A stretch of 50,325 nt of DNA from Branchiostoma floridae. Taxonomy: Eukaryota > Chordata > Leptocardii > Amphioxiformes > Branchiostomatidae. Made by a program: the position numbers and the translations under genes. Positions 21,475-46,200 of this stretch are shown piece by piece; the first letter of the stretch is position 1; every line of letters starts with the position of its first letter. The notes below the pieces were generated by a model that was not told the DNA's origin, ran no database searches, and worked only from the letters and a program-made list of their open reading frames with translations. The DNA is taken from NCBI RefSeq assembly GCF_000003815.2, contig NC_049980.1, forward strand, positions 28,827,913 to 28,878,237. Direction: 5' to 3'.

Positions 21475-24400
21475 TTATGTTTGACATTTGTGGCCAGCAT
21501 AACTTTAGATCTCTGGATGGATTGTTGAGATAATTGGAGCATGAAGTAAGTTGGGAAGGCATGCTATCATGCTAATGTTTTATTAATACCCATGTAATTC
21601 AATGATTATGAAACGACAGGTAGATCAGGACGAGTTGGACTTTGTCCTGCACGCCGGTGACATCAGCTACGCGGACAACTTCGGGACGACCTACCGCAGC
21701 AGCGACGGCAACAACTCCTGGGTCTGGGTCCAGTACATGGCGTCACTGCATGACGTCACCGCGCGCGTACCCTACATGACCTGCCCCGGAAACCACGAAA
21801 AACAGGTAATGATATTTGCTGACGGATTAATTATGACTTATATGATGTAATCTGGACCCCTGTTATATTTTATCTCACCCTTACCTTTTCCCCCGTGAAC
21901 TAAATGAAAAGCGGTCTGCAGGACAATTTGAGCTTCTCGTCAAAAAGTTCAAACAAAATAACAATGGATAGATAATGTTTATAAGACACAAAATTCACCT
22001 TGTAGAAGGAGGCAGTGGCCTCAGTTTGATGCTGCTTTTGTCTGAGGCGATACATGTATGTTTTCCTGGTAAAATTGACTAACAAACACACAAACAAACA
22101 AACCCTTAATAGCAATCAACTTGACTTCCATAGATACATTTGTGTTAAATTTGTCTTATGTACACCATTACTTAATTATTAATTTTAGACTGTACATACA
22201 ATTAGCCGGGCATTATTTTGCAAATAAACACTTAAGGGTTTCAATGTATCGACAATTATATTATGGTAGAAGATTGAGTTAAACGACCACTCAGCTTTTG
22301 TGGCATTTTGTCGCGTTAGGACTAGACGCAGAACAGCGAAGACTACGAAAAAGACGTACAAGGCGACTGAAGAGAAGAGGAAAACAACCCAGAGCCACAT
22401 TGTTTCGTGACTTTTATAGTCTTTATATCTACCTGTAGTGCTATAGTAGTACTTGTCTCATCTTGTTTGTTTTTCTTAGTTTGATTTTGCCGCCTATCGC
22501 AACTGGCTGCACATGCCGTGGAACGAGAGCGAGTCCTCGTCCCCATACTACTTCTCGTTCGACTATCTCGGGGTTCACTTCGTCGGCATCTCCACGGAGC
22601 ACGACATGCGGGGGAACTCCTCACAGCACAGGTAGGGGCCGGTCGCATCCGTCGCGTGACAGATTTATTACGGCTATAGGAAATCGAGGAAAGTCTTGGG
22701 ACAGTCGCGGATGTAACCTCCAGTAACATCTATCTGCCAGGTGAAATCATCCCGCCACTTTGAAAAAGCAGTGTTTTTGAGAGATCTCTAGTGCAACACT
22801 CCCCAGATATGCACATATAAAATATACATGGGTGCATCATTTGGGAATCTCTTCAGACCAAAGAGGCTCAGACATATTCTTTGGAGGCGGCGGATATATG
22901 TGACCTAACGGATTTATGATCGTAGATATTATTTGTTTCTTGAAAGGCCGTTCCTTCTTAGTTAATGCTGCGCAACATGCTGATGATGTCGTTTTTTTGC
23001 AGATGGTTGGAGCAGGACCTGCGGACAGCGGACCTGAACCGCGCCCGCACCCCGTGGATCCTGGTGTTCGGCCACAGACCACTGTACTGCTCCTCAGCCG
23101 CGCTATGGACAACTAGGTAGCTCGTTTGTCACAAGGATAAATGTGAAAAATATCCTGTAGTCTATTGGGTCTGTTAGTCCTCACTCATAGTGAGCGATTG
23201 GGCTGGTCTCAATCATGATGTTTCTGACCTAGGGCGAAGAGATGCTGTTACAGTTATAATGTAACCCGTAACCTTGAATGGCCTTCAGGTCTTGTTACGT
23301 GGTCACCAATAAGTAAAATAATAATTATACTAATAGCTCTCTTTTAGCCAAAATTGGATTGTTAGCCATAACTGTTACAGAAGAAACTAGAGTTCGGCGA
23401 CCTCATACCTCCATGAAAATTTAGAGCTTTCGTAAATTTCATGCAATTGACTAACACATTAACATTATTTATGCATGGTATTGTTCATCATTGACTAACA
23501 TACACATGTCACAATTATAAAATTCCCATTATTAATCATAAAGCAGTTTTGCAATTTTTACATAAATTATGCAAATAAGTTCCTCATTACCATATTTGGT
23601 ATCTGCTTATATTCCACCTATCATAATTAACATGTGTTACATTTATTGAAGTCCAGTTATTGAAAACAATGGAATTATACAATTTCCTCATTAATTATGC
23701 AAATTAAGTCCTCATTTGCATAACATGTATATCATTATGAACATCTTTGCCTAAGGTACCCGCATGCCTAATATTTTGCCAATCCATCAATCCATTCTGC
23801 AGTTATCCTCTTTAGAATGTCTTGACAAAAACGCCCCTGCAGTTTCGAGCTATCTACAAGCTATCTACAAGCCAAATGTCAAGACCATATCACATCCAGG
23901 ACAAGAGATACATTGAAAAAACTGCCATTATATAATATCCTCATCAATTATGCAAATGTGCTCCTATTTTGCATAATTAGTATTTAATCTTGTACAACAT
24001 TGTCTAAGGTACCTACATACCAAAAAATCATGAAAATCCGTTGTTCCCTTCTTGAGTTATCCTCGTCAGAAGTCTTTTTACAAAAAAGCCCCTGCTATCC
24101 CCAAACTAGACGCTAGGGGGCCCAAAGTTACGTCATTTTTTCCTGAGCACAAGAGCTATCTAATACTTAAAAATCTTGACCATAGCATGTTCAGAACACC
24201 GAGATAGCAAAACCGGAAGTTGCGCTGCAGTACCAAGGTCACACACCAGGGGGCCCAAAATTGACCTTGACCTTCGTCTTCCCAACCCCTACCTACATAC
24301 CAAAATGTCATCGTAGTCCATCAAGAGGGTCTCAAGTTATGATGAACACAAATATGCGGACACACAGACACACAAACTCAAAACTATACCTCCATTATCA

Positions 24401-25601
24401 ACTCAAGTACCTGGTGATAATCCCAGTATGGGTCTGGTAACAATGATTTGGGATATGATATCGAAATGATTAGTTGATTGGTTGGTTAATTAATTGATTG
24501 ATTGATTCCTTTCAACCAGGTGTACGACAGAGGCCCGTGAGTACCGCAGCGATATCGAGGAACTGTTCGTGCGGTACCACGTGGACGTGTACGTCTGCGG
24601 GCACAACCACCAGTACGAGCGGTCCTGGCCGGTCTCAGGGGGAAACGTCACCGCCAAGAACTACCACAACCCCGCGGCTACCGTGCACATCGTCACAGGG
24701 GCAGCAGGTAACGTTTTTGTTTGTTTGTTCGTTCGTTTGTTTGTTTGTTGGCTGGTTGGTTTTTCTTCATTCTTTCATTTATTTGCTTGTTTGGTCAGTT
24801 GGTCATTCGGTAGGTCGGTTGGTAAAATTGAGTAAATACATGTAGTATGAAATGGAGTAGAGCAAAATAGAATGGAACAGAGCGTAGTAAAATGTAGAAT
24901 GAAAATATAACGGAGTAGAGTAGAATAGAATAGAATAGAATAGAATAGAATAGAATAGAATAGAATAGAATAGAATAGAATAGAATTCCATGAAAGAGTA
25001 GAACAGAGCCAGAATAGAGTAGAGCAGAGTAGAGTAGAGTAGAGTAGAATAGAGTGGAATGAAATGGAATGGAATGGAATAGAATAGAATAGAATAGAAT
25101 AGAATAGAATAGGATAGAATAGAATAGAATAGAATGAAATAGTAGAACAGAGCCAGAATAGAGTAGAGTAGAATAGAGTGGAATGAAATGGAATGGAATA
25201 GAATAGAATAGAATAGAATAGAATAGAATAGAGTGGAATGAAATGGAATAGAATAGAACAGAATAGAATAGAATAGAATAGAATAGAATAGAATAGAATA
25301 GAATAAAATAGAATAGAATAGAATGGAGTGGAATGGAATAGCATTTGAGAGGTGAAGGTGGCTGAGAACAGAATGAAACTTCTTACCGTCCATTGTTTCC
25401 CAAGGGAACCCTGAGGGGAACGACCCGTCGTACGTGCCGGAGTTCCTGGCTCCATGGCGGGCCGGCTACTCCCTGACCATGAAGACTGGCTGGACGCTGA
25501 TGGAAGTCAACTCTACAGCCCTGGCCTTCTCCTACATACACAGCGCGGACGCAAGCGGAGGCAAGGTGGTGGACAGGTTCACCATCACAAAGACGCCGTG
25601 A
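20349..25601 (+). CDS. Purple acid phosphatase (metallophosphoesterase), secreted
   Basis: Coding exons are 20349-21254, 21620-21805, 22480-22631, 23003-23116, 24520-24707 and 25405-25601. The phases match, giving 580 aa. The N-terminus MKNPEVFFLLVFLCGHA is a signal peptide. Exon 1 encodes about 285 aa before the catalytic core, including a region expected to be the N-terminal fibronectin-III-like domain of large plant-type PAPs. All seven metal ligands of the five PAP blocks are present: ADMG (Asp286), GDISYAD (Asp316, Tyr319), GNHE (Asn360), VFGH (His439) and GHNH (His481, His483). The first block has Ala in place of the usual Gly. PAPs hydrolyse phosphomonoesters at acid pH with an Fe-M centre, in lysosomes or outside the cell. 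The sequence GHNHQYERSWPV marks the high-molecular-weight group. Introns carry a TG tract, a dispersed repeat and a pentanucleotide array. Confidence 0.95.
21394..21480. repeat. TG microsatellite in phosphatase intron 1
   Basis: This is an imperfect (TG)n of about 85 bases with TTTG and CG interruptions. Minus-strand His/Thr frames here are artefacts. Confidence 0.95.
23330..24400 (+). repeat. Dispersed repeat in phosphatase intron 4
   Basis: Two or more degenerate internal subunits recur (CCTCATTAATTATGCAAAT and CCTCATCAATTATGCAAATG). Its 3' half has GACCATAGCATGTTCAGAAC, CGGAAGTTGCGCTGCAGTA and an end with ACACACAGACACACAAAC-type sequence. A related block lies at about 37190-37510 (GACCATAGCATGTCCGGAAC, CGGAAGATCCGCTGCAGTAG). 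The class is unknown and no coding capacity was seen. Confidence 0.65.
24856..25345. repeat. AGAAT pentanucleotide array in phosphatase intron 5
   Basis: Long runs of (TAGAA)n alternate with GGAATGAAATGGAA and AGAACAGAGCCAGAATAGAG blocks. The blocks recur at about 25005 and 25146, so a higher-order unit of about 140 bases was duplicated. The array stops about 60 bases before the exon 6 acceptor. Minus-strand Ser/Ile/Phe/Tyr frames are artefacts. Confidence 0.95.
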
Positions 25602-25824
25602 AATCCGTCTTCATGAACGAGTTTGCCTGAAAATCTTTTTTTAGATGTAGACCTGTGCTCGACAGGCATCAACTCCACATGCTCGTGACAGTAAGGCCTC
25701 GGGTCAGTGTCTGTCGTCACAAAGACCTAGTGAAATCGAACGTGATTTTTTTTTAATGTGACCATGAAAGATAACTTTTAGAAGATTAGAATTAAAGCGA
25801 CCTACCAGCAGAAAGCCTCTAGGA

Positions 25825-25945
25825 GGCACATTTGTAAATTTGGCCTTTGTTTTCTCGACACCTTAAAACCCACCAAATATCATGACGATTCATTCGCAGG
25901 TTACTGAGGTACAAATGTACACATAAACACATACCCAGCAAGCAG
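25825..25945 (+). repeat. Fragment of the dispersed repeat family
   Basis: CCACCAAATATCATGACGAT and ACACATAAACACATACCC resemble the 3' end of the repeats at 23330-24400 and 37190-37510 (ATATCATCAAGACCCATC then an ACAGACA-rich end). It lies in the 3' flank of the phosphatase gene. Confidence 0.45.
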
Positions 25946-26236
25946 ACCACAGACTACACCAAAAATGTATCCTTCTGACGAGGGTTATAATCTGTATTTT
26001 GTATTTCAGCAATATATACATGTTGCACACATTTACAGTGTAACTTTGACTTAACATTGCGATGGACATTCTAAAAATTAACTTCTTGTACTACATTGAA
26101 TAGTACGTTCTCCGGCGGTGCATACAAACGCACATAACGTATACCATCGTATACGTATTACAAATTTTTATCTAAATTTATATAACGTTAGACAGTTGCA
26201 GTATTGAGTATGTTGAGCGTTGTAATCATTACAAAG

Positions 26237-26242
26237 AATAAA
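26237..26242 (+). terminator. Possible distal polyadenylation signal of the phosphatase gene
   Basis: AATAAA lies about 636 bases past the stop. A nearer variant, ATTAAA, occurs around 25791. Which one is used cannot be told from sequence. Confidence 0.25.
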
Positions 26243-26249
26243 TAGCATA

Positions 26250-27003
26250 CCTGGTACTACTCACTTAGTAAGCAGGCACATGGATCCTACCTTGTTCAGT
26301 CGCATTTTGTCTCTCTTTTCCTTCACTTTGCTATCAAAGATGAGCGTTGCTATAAATATAATATGTCGTTTATCTGTTAACGGTCAACACTTATTCAACA
26401 ATAATCACAGTCGATCAGAAACGTTTTCAACTGGTGTCAGGTTAAGTACATGAGAATCCATTATACGATAGTTTTCAATTATTTCAACACAACGTATATC
26501 CGCTGTGGTTGACTAACCGGATCTATGTCATGATAAGTAAGTCCCTGGTTGACAATCTGTATAACGTGCCGTATAGCCAATGTACATTAGCGTTACATTT
26601 AATTTGTCGCATCTCTTGTATAACATGACATACATTACGTTTTTAAGTACATTTGTATCACGAAGACACAACGGTTCCCTAACAGAACGCAATGCAGTGC
26701 AACTAACGGCGGATTGCAAATCTGTTGAACAGATACATAAAGATGCTTCACAGACTTGAAGTTTATACATGTAACGTTATTTGTTCTATTTTGTAAAAGA
26801 CTCTTCATAATAAAGAATAATATAGAATTTTACATGTTCAACGATACTGAAAAATGATGGAGATAAATTTTGGACTTGCCCAACAAGCTTCCCTTTTCTT
26901 TCTCTCTGTTTTAATTTCTTCATTAAGTTATTCTATTGGAACGTACAATAGAACAAGGAGAGTGAATCTACATATCCTACCAAGACATTGGCTTTGGATT
27001 TGA
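26250..27003. other. Intergenic between phosphatase and nuclear receptor 3' ends
   Basis: The two genes converge here. The stretch is AT-rich with no recognised gene or transposon. The 3' UTR of the nuclear receptor should occupy part of it. Confidence 0.4.
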
Positions 27004-39458
<12,455 letters not shown>

Positions 39459-41050
39459 CAATTTAACAGGCTGTTTCTACCGAAGTTACGCCCAAAAGCA
39501 AATGGTTAAAGCTGTGAGGGAAGAAACAAGTGCAAATAGCTTTTGTATCCAGGAAATTAAAGTTTACAGTAACGTTAAAGGTGACATGACTCACATCTAC
39601 TCCTGGGAACAACATTCAACATAGTTTTCTTAACGCATGCGTGTGTGGTGAAACTCTACAACACGTCAACAGCAGGCCTCTCTCCTGATTCTGTCAAAAA
39701 TTTGTTCCAAGATTTTATTCAGTTTCTTTTTCTTCCGGATCCGTTCATTCACTGTTTCTTGCCAAGCTTATGCTTATAGACAAAGTGGCTTTGTGCGTAT
39801 TTTTCACCCGATACTGTTGAGACGTAACCTGTGCATTTTGTTATCGCAAATGCGATTGCAAAACAGCGGTTTATGTTATTCAATTTTCTATCAAAAGCAA
39901 GTGATAATTTTCTACCCTGAATAAGAGTTTATTAGGCCTTATATAGTGTTTGTGCCGTTTCTTATTCTAGATAAACAAACGTTTTCTTTTGTCCATGACA
40001 GCATAAAAGGACCCATTAATAAAACTGCGTGTTCTTTCACTAGATCTTAAGTAGAGTTACTAGTCCTCTTGGATTGCAGAAAAATGTAGGAAATCAACAT
40101 CTACTTGCACTTATCTTATCTAATTCAATATGCCGTACTGCTACATTTAAAGTCAGATTGGTGATCTTATTGCATGTGTTAATGTTTCCGGTACAGAAAA
40201 TATCAACAGCGATCGTTGCGTCAGCAAGTAATATTTTGTTAAACTATATCCATTTTTCTCCACATCCAATGACTGAATGAGAAGAAGACATTCAACTTGG
40301 AGCGCTTCCGTCGTACAGGGCTCCAAGCTTAAAAACACCCTCCATTGTAACCTCCATTCTACTAGACAGCGATCTCGCTGCGACCTGGCTGTGATCTAGA
40401 TTGGATCTATGTACCCGTTGACTTCATAATTGGAATGTCATGCAAAATACAAAAGGGTACTGAAAAGACAGCAAGACACACAATCGCAAATAATAAATAA
40501 TCCGTTACGCGATCTGTCAAAATGTTGGTCTCAGTGCGATTGCAGCGTGGTCGCTGCCCAAGTGAAAAATATGAATACATCATAAATTTCCTTGTTTATG
40601 GTGGAAAATTGAATCAAGTTTCTCTTATAATCAACCGTGCAAAATCACAGAGGACGTCCTCTTAAAGCGAGGAGAATATGTACCTACATGCACAGCGTCA
40701 GAGAGGACCGCAACTTTAAAACACATTTGTTGTAACTCTTTGTGAATACATCAGAGTTTCATTGTTTATGGTGGTATAAGTCAAGTTACGTTTCTCTTAT
40801 AATTAACCGTGCAAAATCACAAATAACGTCCCCTCAAAGTGGTAAAAAGGTTTTCATTCAGCGGAAGTTGGTTTGGAAGTCGCTGGTAATAACTTGTAAT
40901 ACCCAGTCATGTTGCGTATGGGAACTTTTTTTCGCCAAGGAAAAATATCTTTACCCTCTCTGGTCCAATTTTGGCGAACCATAATTCATATACTTATGAC
41001 AGCGAAGCTGAAGTACAATTTTCCCCCGCTATTGTGTGAAAGGTGCCTAT
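39459..41050. other. Upstream flank of the nuclear receptor, no gene seen
   Basis: This AT-rich sequence has no recognised coding frame. Part of it may be promoter or 5' UTR of the receptor. A sequence around 40590-40650 is partly repeated around 40760-40820 (TTTATGGTGG..AATCAAGTTTCTCTTATAAT type), a local duplication of about 60 bases. Confidence 0.45.
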
Positions 41051-41079
41051 TTAGTAGGTGACACCGCCACTGACGCCAA

Positions 41080-41280
41080 CATACGTTTTATCAATCCACC
41101 CCACAATGGAGAATACGACATACTAAATGCGAGCCCAGATAATGGCTAATTCCCGCTGCCATTAAAACCCCGACGGATTAAATTCGCGTGTTTGCGTTTG
41201 TAGCGGATAATGTCACGAATTAAGAAGTATAATTCGCCGGGGTAATTTGGGAAATGTAGATGTCACCACCCCGAGTCGCC
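41080..41280. promoter_or_regulatory. Candidate regulatory block with K50/Q50 homeobox motifs
   Basis: The block is rich in homeodomain-type motifs: GATAATGGCTAATTCCCGC, CATTAAAACCCC, CGGATTAAATTC and ACGAATTAAG. GGATTA is the Otx/Crx-class site, which would be fitting upstream of an NR2E3 gene. This is inference from motifs only. Confidence 0.25.
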
Positions 41281-41559
41281 GCTGTCACGCGAAAATTGCG
41301 AGCGAACGTCGGCGGGATTATATGGGAGGAACAACGTGCGCAAAAAATACCAGTTTCACGTCAAAACGGAGACTTACGAGGCTTTTACTGTGTAAGCGGA
41401 AGGGAAATAGTCTGTGCCTTGTATGACCTTATACTTAGGATATTATTGATAGGACCAACTATGGTGACTCATGGTGATGTGCTTGCTATGATATTCGTCC
41501 CATCATTCAGACCCTTGTAGTGCCTAGCGGTACAGGGCAGAAAGTTTCCGAATGGTGTT

Positions 41560-41830
41560 TCTGTAGCAGGGTGCATTTTTACAGATGTATACGTAGTGCT
41601 TGCTAGCCATACCTCTTTTAACGTGCTCGTGGCACCTCATACATAGGACACGGGACCCCCATTTCATGTCCCTTCCGAAAGACGCTGCAGCCCCAACAGA
41701 GATACCCTTTGAAGGGTAAGAAATGTGGTCTCCAGGCTACCAACAAATTGGAGCCAGGATCTCAACTGTGAGGCTACTCCCAATAGAGCTACGAGGACAT
41801 CCCTAGCTATGGTATTAGCCTGTTGGATTT
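41560..41830 (-). mobile_element. tRNA-derived SINE (second family)
   Basis: The reverse complement begins GTCCTCGTAGCTCTATTGGG (A-box-like) followed by AGTTGAGATCCTGGCTCC (B-box-like). The body includes CCCATTTCATGTCCCTTCCG on the plus strand. It differs from the SINE at 7158. Confidence 0.6.
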
Positions 41831-41999
41831 GTTCACTACACGACTCTTAGCAGATTCAATGATAGTGCAAACTTTCCCCGGCACCCACCCATCCTGCCGC
41901 TACAGCAACCCTGTATATACCATCTGACTTCATTACAAAAACACTTCCTCTGGTTGTCACGTAGCTAGCTGATCGCCTAGTCCCCGCACGCCGCGCCAT

Positions 42000-42195
42000 C
42001 GGAAGCGCCCATTGTTGTCAACCCGTGATAGATTGACTTTTTAATTGAGAAATTGATTCCGAGAATGTTATTTTGATTATGATTTCCATTAAAGGAGTGT
42101 ATACTGTCATTCATGCTGCCAGGCCTAATGTACCAGTCTAATCTTGCGCGGGGCAGATTAAGCTGGCGGGAATTTAATTTCTTACTTTGTGTTGC
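42000..42195. promoter_or_regulatory. Candidate regulatory block
   Basis: It contains TTTTTAATTGAGAAATTGAT, CATTAAAG, CAGATTAAGC and GAATTTAATTTC, a dense set of TAAT and GATTAA sites in non-repetitive sequence. No coding potential. A regulatory function is a guess. Confidence 0.2.
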
Positions 42196-42458
42196 CACTG
42201 AATTGCTGTTTGCGGTAGAGATGGGATCTCACGCCAATCTACGCCCCGTTAGATCGACGTTTGAGTGACACTTCGCGAGCTTTTCGCCTCTTTACTTACA
42301 CTAAGGGTGGAAAAAACACTTTCGGAAGGCTTCCTAACAGAAGTCACTACCCCCCACTTACGGTTATGTTCATCCTCGTTTGCACTTATTGAGATAGCTT
42401 GAATAAAAGAAAGCACATAATGAAAAATTGGAACTTTTCTGTTTGGTTGCCAGTTTCC

Positions 42459-42609
42459 GAAGTGTCTAATCTTTAAGCAGATTTACCAGTGACATAATAT
42501 AGTATCAAGACTGACCAGCTGCCTCCCTCTGACCGGCTATACTCCTTGACTTCCTTTGATACTACTAGTATCTTATGTCACTGACAAATCTGCCTAGAGA
42601 TTACGAAGT
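42459..42609. repeat. Hairpin MITE
   Basis: GCAGATTTACCAGTGACATA at the left pairs with the reverse complement TATGTCACTGACAAATCTGC at the right, and the arms extend with TAATCT and TAGTATCAA. The loop contains CCGGCTATACTCCTTG, a motif shared with the hairpin at 17292-17364. Confidence 0.75.
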
Positions 42610-42719
42610 GTCCACAAGCACACACTTTACATCGGTATGTTGGACCATACTTAAGTTTAAGAGTTAGTTCAGTGTCAAAGTAGCCTCGCCATTTTCCTCA
42701 CCACACATACAGCAATTTT

Positions 42720-43260
42720 AGCTGCGTGGTTTGTAATTTCCATTCCCATAGATTCGGCCACGCCGAATTCCGAACCAGGACATTCAACCACCAATTGCAA
42801 AACATAATTGGTTTAGAGTGGTGTCCGCCAGCGCCAAACGCGCATCTGCTCAAAACGGATGACCAAAGTGATGACTCAGACGCGGGAAAAAGCACAGAAG
42901 AACCCTTCTCTGGCTTTGATTGACAGCTCGGTCAGGCGACGGTCCGTCAAAAAACGATGATGACGCCCTCTAGGATTTGACAACCCCATCATGTGCAGAT
43001 TATTGACAGTTGTTGCAGCCCCCGGGGCCTTTCTGTCATTACTCTGCCGTATTGCCATATAGCCGTGGTGGTCGCAGATGCTTCGCGTCTAATCCAATTC
43101 TGGGGTGCTCACTCGATTTGACACGCCCGCAAACAATGAGAAAGCCACGGGATAACGCGGTTTGCTCCCAGCTAATTAATTTATGGTCTTTTAACGAATA
43201 GCGGGGCAAAAGACGGGGCCAAAATTAATCAAGAAACCACAGGATCATTTGAAGATCAGT
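42720..43260. promoter_or_regulatory. Candidate conserved non-coding block
   Basis: This moderately GC-rich, non-repetitive sequence has homeobox and Sox-like motifs: CATAATTGG, AGCTAATTAATTTATGG, AAACAATGAG, GGGATAA and AAAATTAATC. The short open frames in it show no domain. Calling it regulatory is inference. Confidence 0.25.
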
Positions 43261-43269
43261 CTTTCATTC

Positions 43270-46200
43270 ACTGGGCGCGGAATTGTGTTACGACCAGAGC
43301 TGCGCAAGCAAGATTCAATTTTCAGTTGGTTGAATGTGGTCGAAATTTTCAAGGCCCAAGAGTTGACCTACTAGAAGTTCTGTCCTGTTGAGAATATACG
43401 TACAGAAAAAGTTGCGCTAGTTCCTTTTCCAGCTCCCGTACTCCATCACATATAAAAAGTGAAGAAGTTGTAACAACGTAGATTATATGCATTGTATTTT
43501 GAAAACTGCCACATACTTCAAAATGCGTTGTTCATAAAATTACTTTCGAAATGTCCATCATCAATTGATTACCATTGTATTTGTACCATTATTGTTGCTC
43601 GGGACGGGTATCCAACAGCACACAGAAGATTGTGCGTTGTGTTGCACTGTGCTCGTCTCCTGTTCGACACTAAAATATTTCTAGAGTTTGTCTTCTGGTC
43701 ATTTAGACATTTCTCGAGATCGCTACCGTCAGGTCTGTGAAGGTATGTTGGAATGTTGGGACGCTGACATACCGTAGCTTAGCCGACATAACTAATTACA
43801 TTACCTGCCTAATCATCTCTGCATATCAACATTTTAAGCAAGAGAGGACCTCAACTAGGATGGAAGTAAGCTATTGCGTCAATTCTTGGCTTGTTAGCTT
43901 TACCATGGCAAAAAGTAGAGTCATCCAAACTAGCTGCCACATATTGAAGTCAGCTGACGTCAGGGAATAGAAGACCAGAAATTAAGTTAACGTGCTCTTA
44001 GTCTTACCATTACAGACAAATGTGACAAACATAAGAAGCGGCGTAAAGTACTTTGTGATAGCGTTCTTTAGGTTGTTCTCAATATGTTGTGCAATTCATG
44101 CTGTAACGTCAACGGGTAGTGTAGTTTTTCTGCAATGATTTAAGCGAAAGTCGTATTTGGCATTCTCTATTTCTGATGGGTGTTGTGGATGGAATACGGG
44201 TTATTAATTCACTATATAAATGTCCATTGTCTAAACCATCCATAGGGAAAATTTGTCTAAGTTTCAGTCTAAATTCACCCAGCAAAAAGCGCCTGACATT
44301 TGCAGATAGATTATTTCGACGAGTATTGTTTACAATGTCGGAACTTTAAAAGCATCATAGCTTCGGCAGCAAGTGCACCATGTGTTCCTCTGTGCCTGTA
44401 CCCAGCGTGTGACCAGAAAAAGGAATGATCAAAGCTCAGAATGATTATCCAACAGACTCTTCACAATGATTCATAGATGACATCGGTATACCTCCTCCTA
44501 ATGTTTGTTTTTGCAATTTCTATACACAGGTGAACAGAATGATTTTGGATAAAACACGGTTAAGTTACCATATGATGCTCTGAATGATTGGTAAGTAAAC
44601 GAGACAAGTTTAGTCTGTGTACTTCAACTATCGCCCTAATTTTTTCGTATCACGAGACTAATAAATGACTAGAGCTTTAAAACATTCGTGTGGCATGGAA
44701 GAAAATTTGAAAGTGATGTCACTATAAATCAAATTGAAATTTCTTAATTGGTATCTAATTAGGACCAGGGTTCTTATGCTGCACTTGCACTTCCAATGTG
44801 CTGCTATCGTTAACGTTGATGAAAAAATTATGAGACAAAGGCACACAGCACCTCGCTCCTTTTGCCACCGAGCCTGATCATAGCATGAGCTGCTACTTCT
44901 CGTCTTTGCCTGCTAACTTCGTGTGTGTGAAACAAGTTGCAAGAATTTCTCCGGCGCAAAATGGAATTCAAAGGAATGCACGGCCACAACCTGGGAGGCC
45001 AACACTTGATACCCCGGCCCTGGGCGGGATGGTGTGCCTGCTGTCGGCGGTAGGAGCGGCTTTCAAGCAAACAGCACACCGAAAACAAAGCCCTGACCTG
45101 CGGCCTGCCGTCGTCACCTGCACAGACAGATTTCCGCCGTTTCTCCCTGAGACGAGCCACGTGGCGAAGACGCTTAAAGCGGACGCACCTTTAAGAGCAA
45201 GACGATGGCCGGGGATCACATTAACGTTAAGGCATCTCTACATTCCGGAAGTTCTAATTTGTCACTTGTAAGTGCGGACAAACTGCCCCTGGCTGCTAAC
45301 ACTAACACTGGCACGGTTTAATGTCCACCGCTCCTGGTCGTTTTAGGAAAGAGTCACAGGACAGGTCTGTACTGGAGCAATTCATGAAACAAAACCGAAC
45401 CACATTGCCCCGCATACTGGTGGTTTTGCGGGCAACCGCAGAGTGCTGATCGTTGTTGCAAGTTTGCATCCCCGCAACGTAACTAGAATTTCAAGACGGT
45501 CTATATGTTTTGTCAGTGACTTTCGGCAATGTAATGAAGCTTGGGACAAGTATTCCTTGTCTGCAAGAGATTACTATCTTACACCCTAATCAAGACAATA
45601 GCTAATGATGAAGAGGACTTAGCTTTATCAAACACTGGAAGATCAAGACCACAATTCCTACCACAAAGATAACATGGACATTTGTGCTGCCGCACTAGTC
45701 ACAATGACGCCGTATAAGTAGCACGAAGTGAAATAACTTTAAAATCTTGGAGAAAGGAATACTGGTGGCTGAGATACAAGTAGTCGTCGCTTTTCAGCAT
45801 CTTCATGGTCTTTGAGCTGGCCGCCGTACGGCAACCGTCAAGGTACATGTACTGGTCGCAACCGTCGTCATGTCTTTTTCCAGAAAGAAGAACACAACCA
45901 GAACTAAATTTTAGATAATTATGTTTTTGTAGTCCAAATCTTTCAACTTCTTTCATGCTATCACAAAATCTGACATAAAGCCTTAAAGCCATGGATATTT
46001 TCTAGGAGAAGGGTTTGATCTATTTTCCTCGATGAATCATATAATGCATCACAAAGAGGGCACTGTAAAACCAGTGAAACGACATGCAAATATAAATTTT
46101 TTATCTACCATTTCACGATCATATATACGTACTCTCGGCTTTTACAGGAGTCCAAAAATTAGCCCAAAAGTATGTACCTTTGTCTTTATTCGCAGTACCA

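Noticed and set aside
24775-25455. Long minus-strand Phe/Tyr/Ser/Ile-rich frames
   Set aside because: Translation of the AGAAT pentanucleotide array; there is no independent coding evidence.
44828-45271. Overlapping frames on both strands in a GC-rich block
   Set aside because: Neither has a recognisable domain, and GC-rich DNA gives long chance frames.
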